A stretch of DNA of 64,000 nucleotides from Stenogyne calaminthoides (lineage: Eukaryota > Streptophyta > Magnoliopsida > Lamiales > Lamiaceae). The translations under genes were made by a program, and so were the position numbers. The first letter of the stretch is position 1. Every line of letters begins with the position of its first letter. The notes beneath the pieces were generated by a model. The model had not been told where the DNA came from and searched no databases. It saw only the letters and a list, made by a program, of their open reading frames with translations. Where the stretch lies: NCBI GenBank assembly GCA_037126765.1, contig JBBCBC010000001.1:31542804-31606803 (forward strand), in the 5' to 3' direction. Below, one piece after another: positions 11,557 to 23,270 of the stretch.

Positions 11557-12553
11557 AATTCAGCATCAATTTAGCAAATAAGCGTTTAGATTTAATAAAT
11601 TACAGAAATACAACTTGAAAACCTAGGTACCATAGAGAAATCTAGATCATGCAATTAATTTAAAACAAGAAATTACCAGTAATTGATTCAAAAGATTTTG
11701 AAATCGGAAGTGTAGAATCAAATGATTTCGAAGGTAATTCGTAGAGAATTTTAAACGAAATATGATCTTTTCAAAATTTTGAGAAGACGAAGTAGTGGAA
11801 AGCGGTTTTCTGAGAAAAAATTGGATTTTGTAGAATACGATGGAAAACCATTTTGCACAACTTTCTAAAGTACTCAAGTATCCGTGTTTTGAAATCGATG
11901 GCTGAGATTAGTCGGTCAAAAAGTATTTTGATCGCACGGTTGAGAAAAACAGTCTTCTCGTTTTCCAGACTCGAAAAATCGCAATAAAATGTTTTGAAAA
12001 CATTTTCAGGTCCGCATTAAAAGCTTTGCAGAGCATGCGTCATGAATAGTGTAAAATAAATCAATAAAAATAAATAACGCATACAAAGATATTCAGAAAG
12101 AGATAAATAAGGGAGCGTATCTGACTGATTGATATTGTAATCAATCAGTTACCACGGTGATCTGATCTGGTACTCTGTTGACTTATTTGATGTTTGCCTT
12201 ATGCATTTCCCAACAATATCTCGCTTATCTGATCAGATTCTTTGCTTGAAACGCTTCATCACTTATCTGATCCTCTTTTCTGAAAAACTTCATCCTTCAG
12301 TTTTCTTCTATAATCTCGCATTAACTGAAGTCAATGCAGCCAAAACTTTGACTTCGGGGAGTCCAAAAGCCGCCTCGATTCCCAAATCGGCGCGATTTGA
12401 CATTCCATAATAATGGCATAGATACGCTGTGATTTAATCACACCGTTAACTCATCCAACCATTAGCCGCGTGTTCCTAACGCGTTGTTGATGCAAATTTC
12501 TCTTAAGATTTTCTGAGACGATAAAATTTGCATTTATACCCCTAATTTCCTTC
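11557..12553. other. Divergent spacer between env-like ORF and antisense unit
   Basis: About 1 kb without a convincing ORF, lying between the start of the env-like ORF (minus) and the TATA box of the antisense unit (plus), so it may act for both. It includes an AT-rich part (11560-12130). The part at about 12300-12540 has recognisable similarity to 60000-60230 of element B, for example a shared tgtcaaatcgc block. Confidence 0.55.
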
Positions 12554-12561
12554 TATAAATA
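12554..12561 (+). promoter_or_regulatory. TATA box of the antisense unit in A2
   Basis: TATAAATA lies 81 bp upstream of the ATG at 12635, on the strand opposite to the element's own genes. Element B has TATAAATT at the corresponding place (59978-59985, minus strand), 58 bp before its ATG at 59920. Conservation of the spacing supports a real promoter. Confidence 0.6.
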
Positions 12562-12634
12562 GCCTGGGGTGTTAGGCGAACAACACAATCATAAACCATT
12601 TCATCTTCTTTAGCATATCCTTCATGCTTTTCCG

Positions 12635-12976
12635 ATGAGTTCCTTATCTCCGGTGAAACTTCCGGAGGGAACCTTTAGCCCTTTTCTAATGAAATCAGCT
12701 TCTCAGATCAACCCTGTGTGTTCCTTCACACTGCTTTCGTCGTCATCTAAGATTTCACATACGATCAATGCTAAGCTTCTTTACCACCATGGAGGCGGAT
12801 CTGCTAAGGCAAATGAGAATGCACTTCTCCTAACCGTATGCACCTTGTGCGCCTATCGAGATGACGATATTAGCATCAACAGACTTAGTCTGAAACAAAA
12901 CATGGGTTTGATATACAAAATAGTGTATCAAACTCAATATTTGCATGAGACACTCATGGCCATATGGTCTTTGTGA
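12635..12976 (+). CDS. Antisense ORF of the Copia element, unknown function
   Basis: A 113-residue ORF on the strand opposite to gag-pol. It is clearly related to the antisense ORF of element B (59920-59537). Both share SSSSKISHTI, AKLLYH, LLLTVCTLC and a following RLSLK block at the same spacing. After LIYK the two diverge: the A2 frame seems shifted, because the downstream bases near 13000 encode HLTAGEP in another frame, as in B. So the A2 product is probably shortened or altered at its C-terminus. No known domain, signal peptide or membrane segment is evident. The unit is convergent with pol and divergent from the env-like ORF. A coding role is inferred from conservation only. Confidence 0.6.
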   Translation: MSSLSPVKLPEGTFSPFLMKSASQINPVCSFTLLSSSSKISHTINAKLLYHHGGGSAKANENALLLTVCTLCAYRDDDISINRLSLKQNMGLIYKIVYQTQYLHETLMAIWSL

Positions 12977-13350
12977 CCAAACCTGTGGCACTGTGTCCCA
13001 TTTAACAGCTGGAGAGCCCATTGATTTTAGGTCTAAGGGCTCCTAGCTTAAAGATCCTTCAAGGCTCGCTCTCGCTTCTCACTCCAAGATTCTAAGAGCG
13101 GCTTTCAGGATTCTAGAAGCTTCTCTGCTGCCCCCTGGGTCGGAGAGTCTGAGAACATCAGTTCTTAAAATCTCTCTCTCTCCTTCCCTGCCTAGGGTTG
13201 TCTTAGGGCTGATGGTTTATGTATCGACCTCCGGGTCTTCTTGTACTTGTAATACCACTTGAAGATAGATGTAGCATTTGTAGCTTGTGATATCACTTGT
13301 AACTTGTAAATCTGACCTCCGGGTCTTTATCAATGAAAAACTCTGTTATT
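12977..13350 (+). other. 3' untranslated part of the antisense unit
   Basis: The downstream sequence remains similar to element B, including a tract of tctctctctcc and the 3' block gggtctttatcaatgaaaa followed by ttattccattgttgtg (about 13320-13360; in B, minus strand, about 59265-59228). AATGAAA may act as a polyadenylation signal. Between 13350 and the pol stop near 13630 I see only noncoding sequence. Confidence 0.5.
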
Positions 13351-13629
13351 CCATTGTTGTGTTGTTTTCTTCTGACTTATGCGATCTGTAGCTTTAAACT
13401 TGACTTGTTTGTTAACTGTAGCTTTAATCGACTTATAAAGTAATCTTTCCAATCTGATCAGTTCCCCCTTAATCTCATATATCTTGAACTGATATGCCCT
13501 TTGTCTGAACTTCAGATCGGCTACCTTTCTGACTTTATGATCTGCTCCTATCTGAACTTCAGATTGGCTCCTCGTCAGGTCGTCTGATCAGTTGAGATTC
13601 CTAACTCAACTGATTCCACTTATCCTTGG

Positions 13630-16600
13630 TTAGTCTTTTAACCAACTGAATCTGGAGATCAATCCTTCAGCCATATCTGGTGCATTTTCTCCAAGATCCA
13701 GAAGCCCTAGCTCGTTGCATAACTCTCTGAATCTGATCTCAGCTAGTGGCTTGGTTAAGATATCAGCTTTCTGCTTGTCAGTATGGATCTTTTCCATCCT
13801 GATATTATTCTTTTCAACATGATCTCTGATAAAATGGTGTCTGACATCCACATGCTTGCATCTTGTATGTAGAACAGGATTCTGAGTGATTGCAATAGCA
13901 CTATTACTGTCACAGAATATAGGTACGTTCTTAGCTACGATGTTGTAATCCCTCAGCTGCTGACTTAGCCAGAGCAGTTGGGAACAACAGCTTCCTGCAG
14001 CCATATATTCTGCTTCAGTAGTAGATGTCGCAACTGATGTCTGCTTCTTCGAAAACCAAGAGATCAGTTTATTTCCCAGAAACTGACATGAACCTGAGGT
14101 TGACTTCCTGTCGATTCTGCAACCTCCGTAATCTGAATCAGAATACCCACTAAGCTCTAGATTGTCATCTGATGGGTAAAATAAACCAAGGTTTACAGTC
14201 CCCTTCAGATATTTGAGAATCCGCTTAGCTGCTTCTAGGTGGCTTTGAAATGAATTTGCTTGAAATCTGGCACATACACCTACTGCAAAAGTAATGTCTG
14301 GTCTGCTGGCAGTCAGGTATAGTAGAGATCCAATTAGAGCTCTATACTTCTTCTGATTCGTTTTCTGACCATCTTCGTCTGGATCCATCTTAAATCCGGT
14401 CATCATTGGAATTCTGGCTTCCTTGCAGTGTTGAACTCCGAATTTTGCCAGTAGATTCCTTTTGTATTTACCGCTTTGGCGAGATGAATATTCATTCATA
14501 CTCTGCTTGACTTGTAATCCCAGAAAGTAATTCATCTGACCCATCATGGACATCTCGAATTTCCCTTGCATCAACTTGCTGAACTTCTCACATAGCTTCT
14601 TGTTTGGAGATCCGAAGATGATGTCATCCACGTAGATCTGAACCATCAGAATATCTTCTCCATCTTCTATTCTGAATAAGGTTCTGTCCACTGTTCCTTT
14701 AGTGAACCCGCTGTCTGTCAAGAACTGAGAGAGTGTGTCATACCAAGCTCGAGGAGCTTGTTTCAGGCCATAAAGAGCTTTCCTTAAACGGTACACTTGG
14801 TTGCCTTTTTCAAAGCCTGGAGGTTGTTCGACATAAACTTCCTCTGCTAGTACCCCGTTTAAGAATGCACTTTTTACATCCATCTGATACACACGATGAA
14901 CCCTCTCATGGGAAGCATATGCCAGAAATAGCCGAATGGCTTCTAGGCGAGTGACTGGTGCAAAGGTCTCATCATAATCAATTCCTTCTGATTGTGAATA
15001 CCCCTTAGCAACAAGTCTTGCCTTATTCCTGGTTATGAGATTTTTCTCATCTCTCTTGTTCTTGAATACCCACTTTGTGCCAATTACGTCTTGATGAGTT
15101 GGTCTGCGTCACCAATTCCCAAACTTGATTTCTCTCAAACCTGCTCGGCTCCTCCTGCATGGCTAGAATCCAGCTTGTGTCTTGTAGAGCTTCCTCTACT
15201 GTAGTTGGTTCCTTCATAGACAGATAACAACAGTATATGGCACTTTCACCAATCTGATGTCTAGTTTTGACTCTATCAGATGGGTCTCCGATAATCAAAT
15301 CAGTTGGATGACTGGTAATCCAGGTCCTTCTGTTCTGATGTGCGTCTGTTTGAAGAACATCATCCATATCTGATAGTTCATTACTAGTGATTGGGAGTGG
15401 TGCGGAATTATGATCCACTTGATAAGAACATGTCTCGGCTGATGTTGGACTCATCATGTCTTTGAAATGCATTCATAGGAACTTCCGAAGTTCCCCCAAA
15501 CCGGATGGTTCGATTGATCTTTATCTCACCAGTAACATCTTCTTCACTGACAGTTGTACGTACCTTTGGGTCTGATTGACCTGTTGAATCAGTAAGATCA
15601 AGTTCTGGGATGTGCACTGTTACGTGTTCAGGTTCTTTATCCTTGATGTTTAGCTGATTCATTTTCTGCGTGTCGTAATATGGTTGATCTGATGCGGCTT
15701 GTTCGAGAGGCGACTTTCTCTTGTTCAGAGGATGTCTCATCAAAGACCACATGGGGTGTTTCTTCCACAACTAGATTTCGTTTATTGTAAACTCTGAAAG
15801 CCTTACTGGATGAGGAATATCCTAAGAATATGCCCTCATCTGACTTGGCCTCAAAAGTCTTCAACTGACTTTTCCCATTGTTGTGAATGAAACACTTGCA
15901 CCCAAAAACATGGAAGTATGAAACACGAGGTTTTCTGTCTTTCCACAGTTCATAAGGTGTTTTGAAGTGAGTCTTAGTCAGAGAACACCTGTTCTGAGTA
16001 TGGCATGCTCTATTTATTGCTTCTGCCTAAAAACGGCTTGGCGTGGCATGTTCAGCTAACATAGTGCGAGCAGCTTCCTTGAGAGTTCTGTTTCTCCGTT
16101 CTGCTACTCCATTTTGTTGTGGCGTTCTTGCGGTGACGTTTCATCTTTGATACCAAACGCATGCAAAAATCGATAATAAAGGAATTCGGAACTCTGTACC
16201 TTTATCGATCTGATCTTTACTATGCTGACACCCTTCTCATTTTGTAGCTTTTTGAGCAGTTCGGGTATCTTAATCGTTGTCTCGTTCTTCTTGTATAAGA
16301 ATACAACCCAAGTAAACTTGGAATAATCATCCACAATTACAAGAGTATATTTAAGTCCCATCGAGATCGACCGGTGTAATCGGGTCCGAATAGATCCATA
16401 TGGAGCGGTTGCAATACTCTCTTTGGATCTTGGTCCGTATTCCCTTGAATGAGGTTTTAACTTGTTTTCCCTTCTGACATGCGGCACATGTCTGATCTTT
16501 GGAGAATATCTCATTCGGAAGTCCCTCAACCAAAGACATCCTAGCGATCTTGTTAAGAGTCTTGAAGTTCAGATGACTCAATCTTTTGTGCCAGAGCCAA

Positions 16601-17180
16601 CTGCTACTTTTAGAACTCTTAACAATTAAGCATGTATTCTTCGGGCAACTGTTCCAATCTGTTATGTAGATCGTGCCTTTCCTTGAACTAGTTAGCAAGA
16701 TTTATTGAGTGGCTCGATTTCTTATCGTACACTTGTCACTCGAGAACTCAACGCTGAATCCGTTGTCGCAGAATTGTGATACTGATAGTAGATTGTGCTT
16801 CAATCCTTTGACATACGAGACTCCAGTTACTTGTACATCATCATTCTCTAAGGTTCTGAATCCCTTTGTAAAACCAAAGTTATTATCACAGAAGAGTACA
16901 CGTGGGCCTTCTTGTTCTTTGTAAGATCTAAGGAGATGTTTACTTCCAGTCATGTTCCTTGAGCATCCACTATCGATGTACCAGATAGTTGCTTGTGCAC
17001 CTCCTCTGTTGGCCAGTCCCCACGCGAACCTGCAATCAAATCAGGTTTTAGGTACCCCTTTGGAATTGGGTCCTGGGGGGTTAGTGGTGGATTTAGGGAT
17101 CCACACAAACAGAGCACTTCTATGAAAATCTGAAAGATTAGAAGGTCTGATTTGTCTCCCATACATATCAACATAATCAT
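13630..17180 (-). pseudogene. Pol of A2: protease, integrase, RT, RNase H (Copia order)
   Basis: Read from 17180 down. The protease motif YIDSGCSRNMTGSK has its catalytic Asp at 16972-16974. The GAG-pre-integrase zinc region (HKRLSHLNFKTLN and CAACQKGK) is at about 16700-16480. The integrase core (VIVDDYSKFTWVVF) is near 16380-16280, followed by the chain to GIFLGYSS (15850). RT starts near 15200. The intact frame from 14892 to 13630 (420 residues) carries DVKSAFLNG, YVDDIIFGS (the catalytic DD) and the RNase H region with STSGSCQFLG, TTEAEYMA and DVRHHFIRDHV. The frame is broken upstream of 14892, notably between 16530 and 15400. It would encode the enzymes for processing, reverse transcription and integration. 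Confidence 0.9.
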
Positions 17181-17427
17181 ACGTCTCTTTATATGCTTTC
17201 TGATTAGTATGATTATTAGTGTAAGCCTTGGATGACTTAGAAGACTTGGGATTTTTCTTTATATTTTGTCTTCTTTTAATCCAGTGTGGCTCAGGTGCAG
17301 GCCCTAGATCTCTGGTTATAAGGGTAGGTACGACTGCTACCATCAAAAGATTCATATCATTTTGGCATAGGTGGTCTTTGCAGTTTACCTATAGCTTGCT
17401 TATTAGGCAGCTGACCTTGATTGGGTC

Positions 17428-19422
17428 TCAGGTTGAGGTCTCTTCAGAAGAACTGGGTTCTTCTGTTGATTCCTCGGCTGATGCTTTATCAGTTGGGGTC
17501 CATTTAGGCACCTGTCTTACTTGCTCAGCAGGTCTTTTTCCCTTATTAGATACAAGTTTAGCTTTTAGTGTTTCTTTGTCAGAGACTTGTTTGATTACAC
17601 CCTTCTGAAGTGAATCAAACGGGGCTTTTGAGGATGTAGGAGGGTTCTCATACCCAATTCCCTTCTTGTTAGTCGGTGTTCGAAAATAGGTGTTCATTTC
17701 TTAAACGGTTTTAGATGACTTCGTGAAAACCTCTATTTTCTTCCGCAGACTATCCTCAGTAGATTTAAGACTCTCATGTAGTCGGAATAGCTCATCAAAT
17801 TTACCTTGAAGGATTTTGAAATCATCAGCTTGTTGTTTGTTGATTGCTAGCTGATCTTTGATCTGTTTCTCCGGATCAGAAGATTTAACCTTCAGAACGT
17901 TAAGTTCCTCAGTTACCTTTTTGAGCAGTTTGTGATTTCGATTCGGTAGCTTTTTTTGAGAGCGTTCTCTTTAACGAGCTGATTATTTCTGATCCTTAGC
18001 TTGTCATTTTCAGCTTCCACTATTGTATAAGTGTCTACTGCTTCAGAGAGATCATCAAGCAATTGCTCAGAGTAGAGCTACAAGTAAATCTCTCCAGCAG
18101 GTGTGCTAATAATAGCAGGTGTGGAAATTGAAAAAGTAGAAGGTTTGGAGGTTACCTCAGATTGGTCCTCCTTGGCCATCAGGCAGACTTTATCGTCATC
18201 TGAAGAGAATATCAGATCTTCATGCTCGTGGAAGTCAACAACCTTTGATTATCGACCAAGTCTTCTCTGAGATGAGTACCCGAGTCCTCGGAAAGGCGAT
18301 AGGAATCATCAATTCGGATGTGTCGGCCTACTACCGGGGCTTTCCTATCTCTGGCGTTGCTCTCTTTTGTTCCGTTTTTCTTCTCTTTCTCTGGGAGTCA
18401 GGTCAAGGCAGTCGGTACTGTAGTGACCTGGTTTCTCGCAGTTGAAGCATGATCCTCGATCTACGGAACTTCCTCTGCCAGGTGAGTCACTCCGTCTGTA
18501 GGATCTGTCAGGTGACTTTCCTTTCTGATAGTAATCAGAACTTCTTCTGTTAGATATGTTATCTCTTCTTTCATCTGTCAGATCATCTCTTTTCTTTTCT
18601 TCTCTATGATCTCTTCGATCATCAGATCTGGTTCTTTCTCGTGATCTGTCAGTTGGCCTCCTGTTTCTTTGATAGTCACTGTAGAATCTCCGATACTTAC
18701 CAAAATTTGAGTATTTGTTCTTTCAAGTTTCTTGGTAGCGGAAGCGTCTGTTACCTTGACTTATGATGTTTCAACGAGTTCGATGGCCTTGATCTGCTTG
18801 CCCTCTTTCGATTAAATCGAACTCATGGGCTTTCGATTACCGTGACTTTCATGTCCCATTTCTTGGTGAGAGATCTTAAGATCTTATAATTGATGTCTTT
18901 GTCTGACATCTCTCTTCCAAGTTCTCGTAGCTTATTTATTGACATGGTGATCCTCCCATCGAGCGCGTTGATGGTCTCGTTGGGCAACATTTTTAGTTTT
19001 TCGAACTTCACCCGATTCGAACTTTGTAGTCGGTACATCTTTGATCGATCATTTCCTTCGCATATCTCGGCAAAAGAGTATCCCACATTTGTTTTGCTAT
19101 TTTTGAGATACTTTATCTTCTCTTTGGTGACTTTATCCATCGTCTTCATGATTATATGCTGGCGATTGTATCTAGAGTATCTGACTTTCTTTCTTCGCAT
19201 CCATCGTTTGGACTTTTTTCGAACAAGACTTCCAGGTGCATGATCTGGATCTCCTCCAACCGCTGGGTTGTCGTGATATATGATGATGGGTCCTCGTTTA
19301 ATGACTTCCATCATTATGTCGCTTATCGATCCCAGATGGTTGCACATGTATATAGTCCAATCTGCATACTCATCAATTGAAAACTTAGGCAAATCATGAT
19401 ACATACGAGAGGTATTATCCAT
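17428..19422 (-). pseudogene. Gag of A2
   Basis: Gag starts at 19422 with MDNTSRMYHDLPKF, about 120 bp inside the PBS, and matches the gag of A4 (43126) well. The first 199 residues are one frame (19422-18823) and include KLKMLPNETINALDGRI, a typical UBN2-type gag segment. The zinc knuckle CFNCEKPGHYSTDC lies near 18455-18430 in another frame. A coiled-coil region follows (about 18100-17750), then the linker to pol (17697-17428). The coding sequence around the zinc knuckle is scrambled by frame changes. It would form the virus-like particle. Confidence 0.85.
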
Positions 19423-19542
19423 CTTTGAGTGATTTTGAAAAACGAATGAGTTTTAAAAACGGTTTTTCAAGATCGATTCAAATGACCACAAAGATTCTTC
19501 CTCAAGAATCGATGATACTCAAAGCCAGCGGTCTGTAGAACC

Positions 19543-19557
19543 ACCGCTCTGATACCA
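19543..19557 (-). other. Primer binding site of A2
   Basis: The minus strand reads TGGTATCAGAGCGGT 2 bp inside the LTR terminus (19560). It is complementary to initiator-Met tRNA. The same site occurs in A4 at 42989-43004. Confidence 0.9.
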
Positions 19558-19559
19558 CT

Positions 19560-21425
19560 TGTAGGTCCCGAACGGGTTTTGTGAGGGTGGAAGACTAGAG
19601 GGGAGGGGTGAATAGACTTCCAAAACTTTTCGTGCGGATCAGGTGTGAACTGCAGATTACCCGATCAGAGTGCTAGTGTATCAGTTTAGACTGATGTTCA
19701 ATCTTCTTGAGTGCTGAGGCGGTCAGTTTGATATCTGTCGGCTTAATCGAATGGTGCGGAAGCTTGTTTTTACCCGGTGAAAAACCGGTTTTATCAATCG
19801 ATTCTTGATCGATTTTCAACCGGTTGGTGAAAGTGCAATCTGATCGATCGATTAGCTTGGTGCGGTGAGCTTAACTTTAGAATATGTATGCAGTTTAAAC
19901 TCAGTTGAGTGACTTGTGTAAAGCGATAATAAAGCAAGTAAATGCACATAAGACTTTTTATAGTGGTTCAGATGAAACCCGTCCTACGTCCACTCTTCCC
20001 TTAACACAGGGGAACCTTAACCTACTTTAACCTGCGGGACTTATATCCTTTTCAGGATGGCCGAGATGTTTACCGAGTTCCCACTCTTACAAACTTAACC
20101 TGCGGGACTTATATCCTTTTCAGGATGGCCGAGATGTTTACCGAGTTCCCACTCAAGCTTAACCTACGGGACTTATATCCTTTTCAGGATAGCCGAGATG
20201 TTTATCGAGTTCCCACTCTACAAACGTAACCAGCGGGACTTATATCCTACAAAGAGGATAGCCGAGATGTTTAATGAGTTCTCACTCTACAGACTTGACC
20301 TAACTTGCGTTTGGGTAAACAATGATTGAGGGTTCCAACTGGAAATCTATCCTGGTGCTTTAGGTAGCCAAAATGCTAGTGGATAGGATTTCTTGCTAAG
20401 AACTATGGGATGAACACTCTTAAGAATAATCTTCTGATGTAGTGTTCTTTTGAGTGGAGATTTGCTGTAGCTTTAGCTTCTTTTGCGATGTCTCCGTGTT
20501 TGTTCTTGCGTTTTCACTTGTTGGTTCTTGCGTTTTATCTCTGTTGGTCCTTTTCTTCAAAATGAAGATCGATCCCATTTTATAGACCTCAAAATCAAAG
20601 AGCCGTTGGAGAGCAATTTGAATTTCGGGCTATATTAGGTAGGCTGTAGGATATGATTGTGACGTGCTCCGATTATCGGCATGGCCGTAGGCATCATTAG
20701 CATCGTTTTTGTCTGCAGCGTCGTATCCCGTATTGTCAGCTCTTTTTGTGCACGTGTCGCTTTCTCCTTGGCTTCGCGAGGCGGCACTTTAGAAATTTGT
20801 CCATTAGACGATTGATATTCCTTTTGAAGATGATTCGTCTTGTCTGGTGTATCTTTTTGGTTGTCACCAGGTGTGAGCTGACTTGATCAAGTAACTGATC
20901 AGTCTACCTTGTTGAGTCTTCAGTTGCACATTGTCTTAGCTTCAATATGCAGACTCTGCTGAAAGTAGGTCTTCAGGTCTTTTGATCTTCAGGTGTCTCT
21001 GAGCCTCAGTGTATTCAGTCGTACTGAGTCTTCAGGTTTCATGCTGAGTCTTCAGGTTTATCTGAGTCTTTAGGTTCATCTGAGTCTTCAGTGTTATCTG
21101 AGGTTTCAGGTTCATCTGAGTCTTCAGGTTCTTCTGAGTCTTCAGCGTCTTCTTGTCTTCACCTGATCTTCTGACTTCTTGTCTTCTGATTTGCGCTTAG
21201 TCTTCTGATCATCTGACCTTCTCTGGGTCATCTGATACTTTGACCTGACCTATACATATTGAGTTCCCCCTCAATATGTGACCTATCTTTTACATCAGCT
21301 ATCTATACATTTCAGCTGGTCATCTTATTCTGATTCTAAGTCATCAGTCAACTAACAGGTCTGACTAGTCCTATTACAACCTGTTTTGGAACTTCCATCA
21401 AAACTAAATTACATATTTCCTAACA
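19560..21425 (-). repeat. 5' LTR of A2
   Basis: An LTR of 1,866 bp with TG...CA ends (plus strand tgtaggtcccg...cctaaca). It contains four tandem units of 64 to 68 bp starting near 20033, 20101, 20165 and 20232 (gggacttatatcctttt...gagttcccactc). Compared with the plus-strand family-A LTRs at 36351 and 41477, these extra units are the main length difference. Confidence 0.95.
20577..20584 (-). promoter_or_regulatory. TATA box in the 5' LTR of A2
   Basis: TATAAAAT on the minus strand, just downstream of the caaattgctctccaacgg block that precedes TATAAATA in A1 (2066-2073), A3 (37134-37141) and A4 (42174-42181). The block plus TATA is conserved in all family-A LTRs, which supports a U3 promoter. 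Confidence 0.65.
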
Positions 21426-21430
21426 TACAC

Positions 21431-23270
21431 TATACAAATTATTGAAATAACAGTCAAGTACATGAATCACCACATAGCATCATAAAGACAAACAAGACTT
21501 TTAATCTTATTTATAACATTAGGATCACATACTCACAACTTTGTAGTACATGTTTCAAGAATCCAGCAATCATATAATAAATCACATGACACATTCAACT
21601 TCATCCTATACGTCCATATCTAGTGTATACTTAATATAAGTTACACATAAGAGCATATCAATCTTGTTGGGGCACACCTTACCCCGCTCGAGCATCTTGT
21701 TCGGGAGCTACCCAAAAATGATCTTTCGATCAAATCTTGTACGGTTTTACCAGTGATCTTATCATAGCTATAACGGTATTATCCGTATAACATACATCTT
21801 GTACGGTCTTGACCTTATTGCATACACTTTCACATTTGCATACATATACAATCAATCAAATTACTCATCTTCATGTTCGAACATACATTTATGCAAATAA
21901 TCATAACATGCATCTTCACCTTTGGTATTCATTGCAAACTTTCATGTAAGACAATTAAGGCAATAAATTGTAAAGTATGAAAGTAGACATTATAAGATCC
22001 ACTGAGAGTTACCCCACCTAGTAGTTTGTACGAGCTAAGCGGTATCGTCTCCTCCTAGTCCCAAGCTCTTTCCTACTTCGTGATTCTCAAGTCCTACAAT
22101 CAAGAAATTCTACCCCTTAGTTCTCACTAATAAAAACAGTAAACTAATGGTGTAAGTGCACGATTAAGTGTATTATAAATTGGTAGTTAAGTGATTCACA
22201 AAAAGGTCTAGAATTTGTAAAGAATGCAAGATCACAGGGGTTTAAAGGCTTTCTTGATATTTCTAAAAACTGAAAGTCCAATTAATTTGATGAAAAACTG
22301 CAAGTTTTGGAATTTGGGTCAATTGGCCACTGATTTCGTCAAAAACGGATAAGAAATGAGCATTTTACGTTTATTTTACGTTTGAGGACATTTATATTAT
22401 TTATAGAACTTTGATAACATAACTTGACTTCTATAACTCTGATTTAAAGATAAAAACATGTTCCGGAAAGCCATTGAAATAAGATTTCCAAAAAAACCAG
22501 AATCACAAGATTTGAATAACCGAGCAAAAGGTTATGACATATAGAAGTTAGTCCGCGTTCTAAGGCATCCCTCTAACTTCCATCGGTTATAACCGGAGTT
22601 CTAGGGCTCCAAATGAGGATCCAGAAGATTTTTTGGAAAGGTCTTGAAATCAGCTTTCTAAAGATACCAGAAACACAATTTTTGGAAATCTATAAAGAAT
22701 ATTATGACAAAAAGAAGTCAATCCACCTACTAGGGCATCCCTCCAATTTCCACCAGAGATAACCGGAGTTCTAGGGCTCCAAACGAGAATCCAGAAGATG
22801 TTCTAGAAAGCTCTGGACTACAGCTTTGAGATGGTTCTTGCTGATTGAAGATCGGAGTTCATGTGATTGGCCGAAATTCAGTTTAAGTTCGGTGGTATAG
22901 TGTGTGTGTGTGTAATGTGTGTAGAGATTGTTTACCTTAAAAAAATGAAGTGCAAAATTTGTGCACAAGGGCTGAAAGTGCCTATTTATAAAGCCCTTCA
23001 AGACTAGGGTTTCTATTTAATTGGGCCCTAAGGGCCCTTGTCTTCTTATTTGTAAATTGGGTCTTTCCCTCCACTTAACTTGATCCTTATTCTTATTATT
23101 TTATGAAAAGCCCAATAAAGTATTCTCATCCATAATCATAAACTTTAATAAAATCTAAGAATAAATAATTTAAGGATAATAATCATATGATTGCACACCT
23201 TAAATAAATAAATCACATAAATTGCACAAAAATAAATTTAGGAAACTTTTTGAATTTTCGTGATATTATA
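21431..23270 (-). mobile_element. Chromovirus 5' LTR, distal part
   Basis: This continues the LTR interrupted at 5953. It ends near 23270, where the minus strand begins with ataatatcacgaaaattc, close to the TGTAA... start expected of this lineage with a degraded first base. It contains two copies of a 170-bp unit (about 22451-22620 and 22621-22790) and part of a third, each with aaccggagttctagggctcc. To its right the Tat element begins abruptly, so the chromovirus probably inserted into the Tat element. Confidence 0.75.

Larger units (their letters stand above)
5954..21425 (-). mobile_element. Complete family-A (SIRE/Maximus-like) Ty1/Copia element A2
   Basis: A 15,472-bp element on the minus strand, flanked by a 5-bp target duplication TACAC (5949-5953 and 21426-21430). 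Order in the sense direction: 5' LTR (21425-19560), initiator-Met PBS, gag, protease-integrase-RT-RNase H (the Copia order), an antisense unit, an env-like region, a polypurine tract and the 3' LTR (7797-5954). Pol motifs such as DVKSAFLNG and YVDDIIFGS, plus the long env-like region, point to the SIRE/Maximus lineage. The element is longer than usual for that lineage because of long LTRs and the antisense unit. It is inserted in the 5' LTR of the chromovirus. Gag, pol and env frames are broken, but part of the breakage may be sequence error (see findings). Confidence 0.95.

Noticed and set aside
12201..12410. Plus-strand ORF in the spacer of A2
   Set aside because: No conserved counterpart in B at the protein level and no domain; it lies in the upstream region of the antisense unit.
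22771..23001. Minus-strand ORF in the chromovirus LTR
   Set aside because: It lies in LTR sequence with a 170-bp repeat and a GT microsatellite; no similarity to known proteins.
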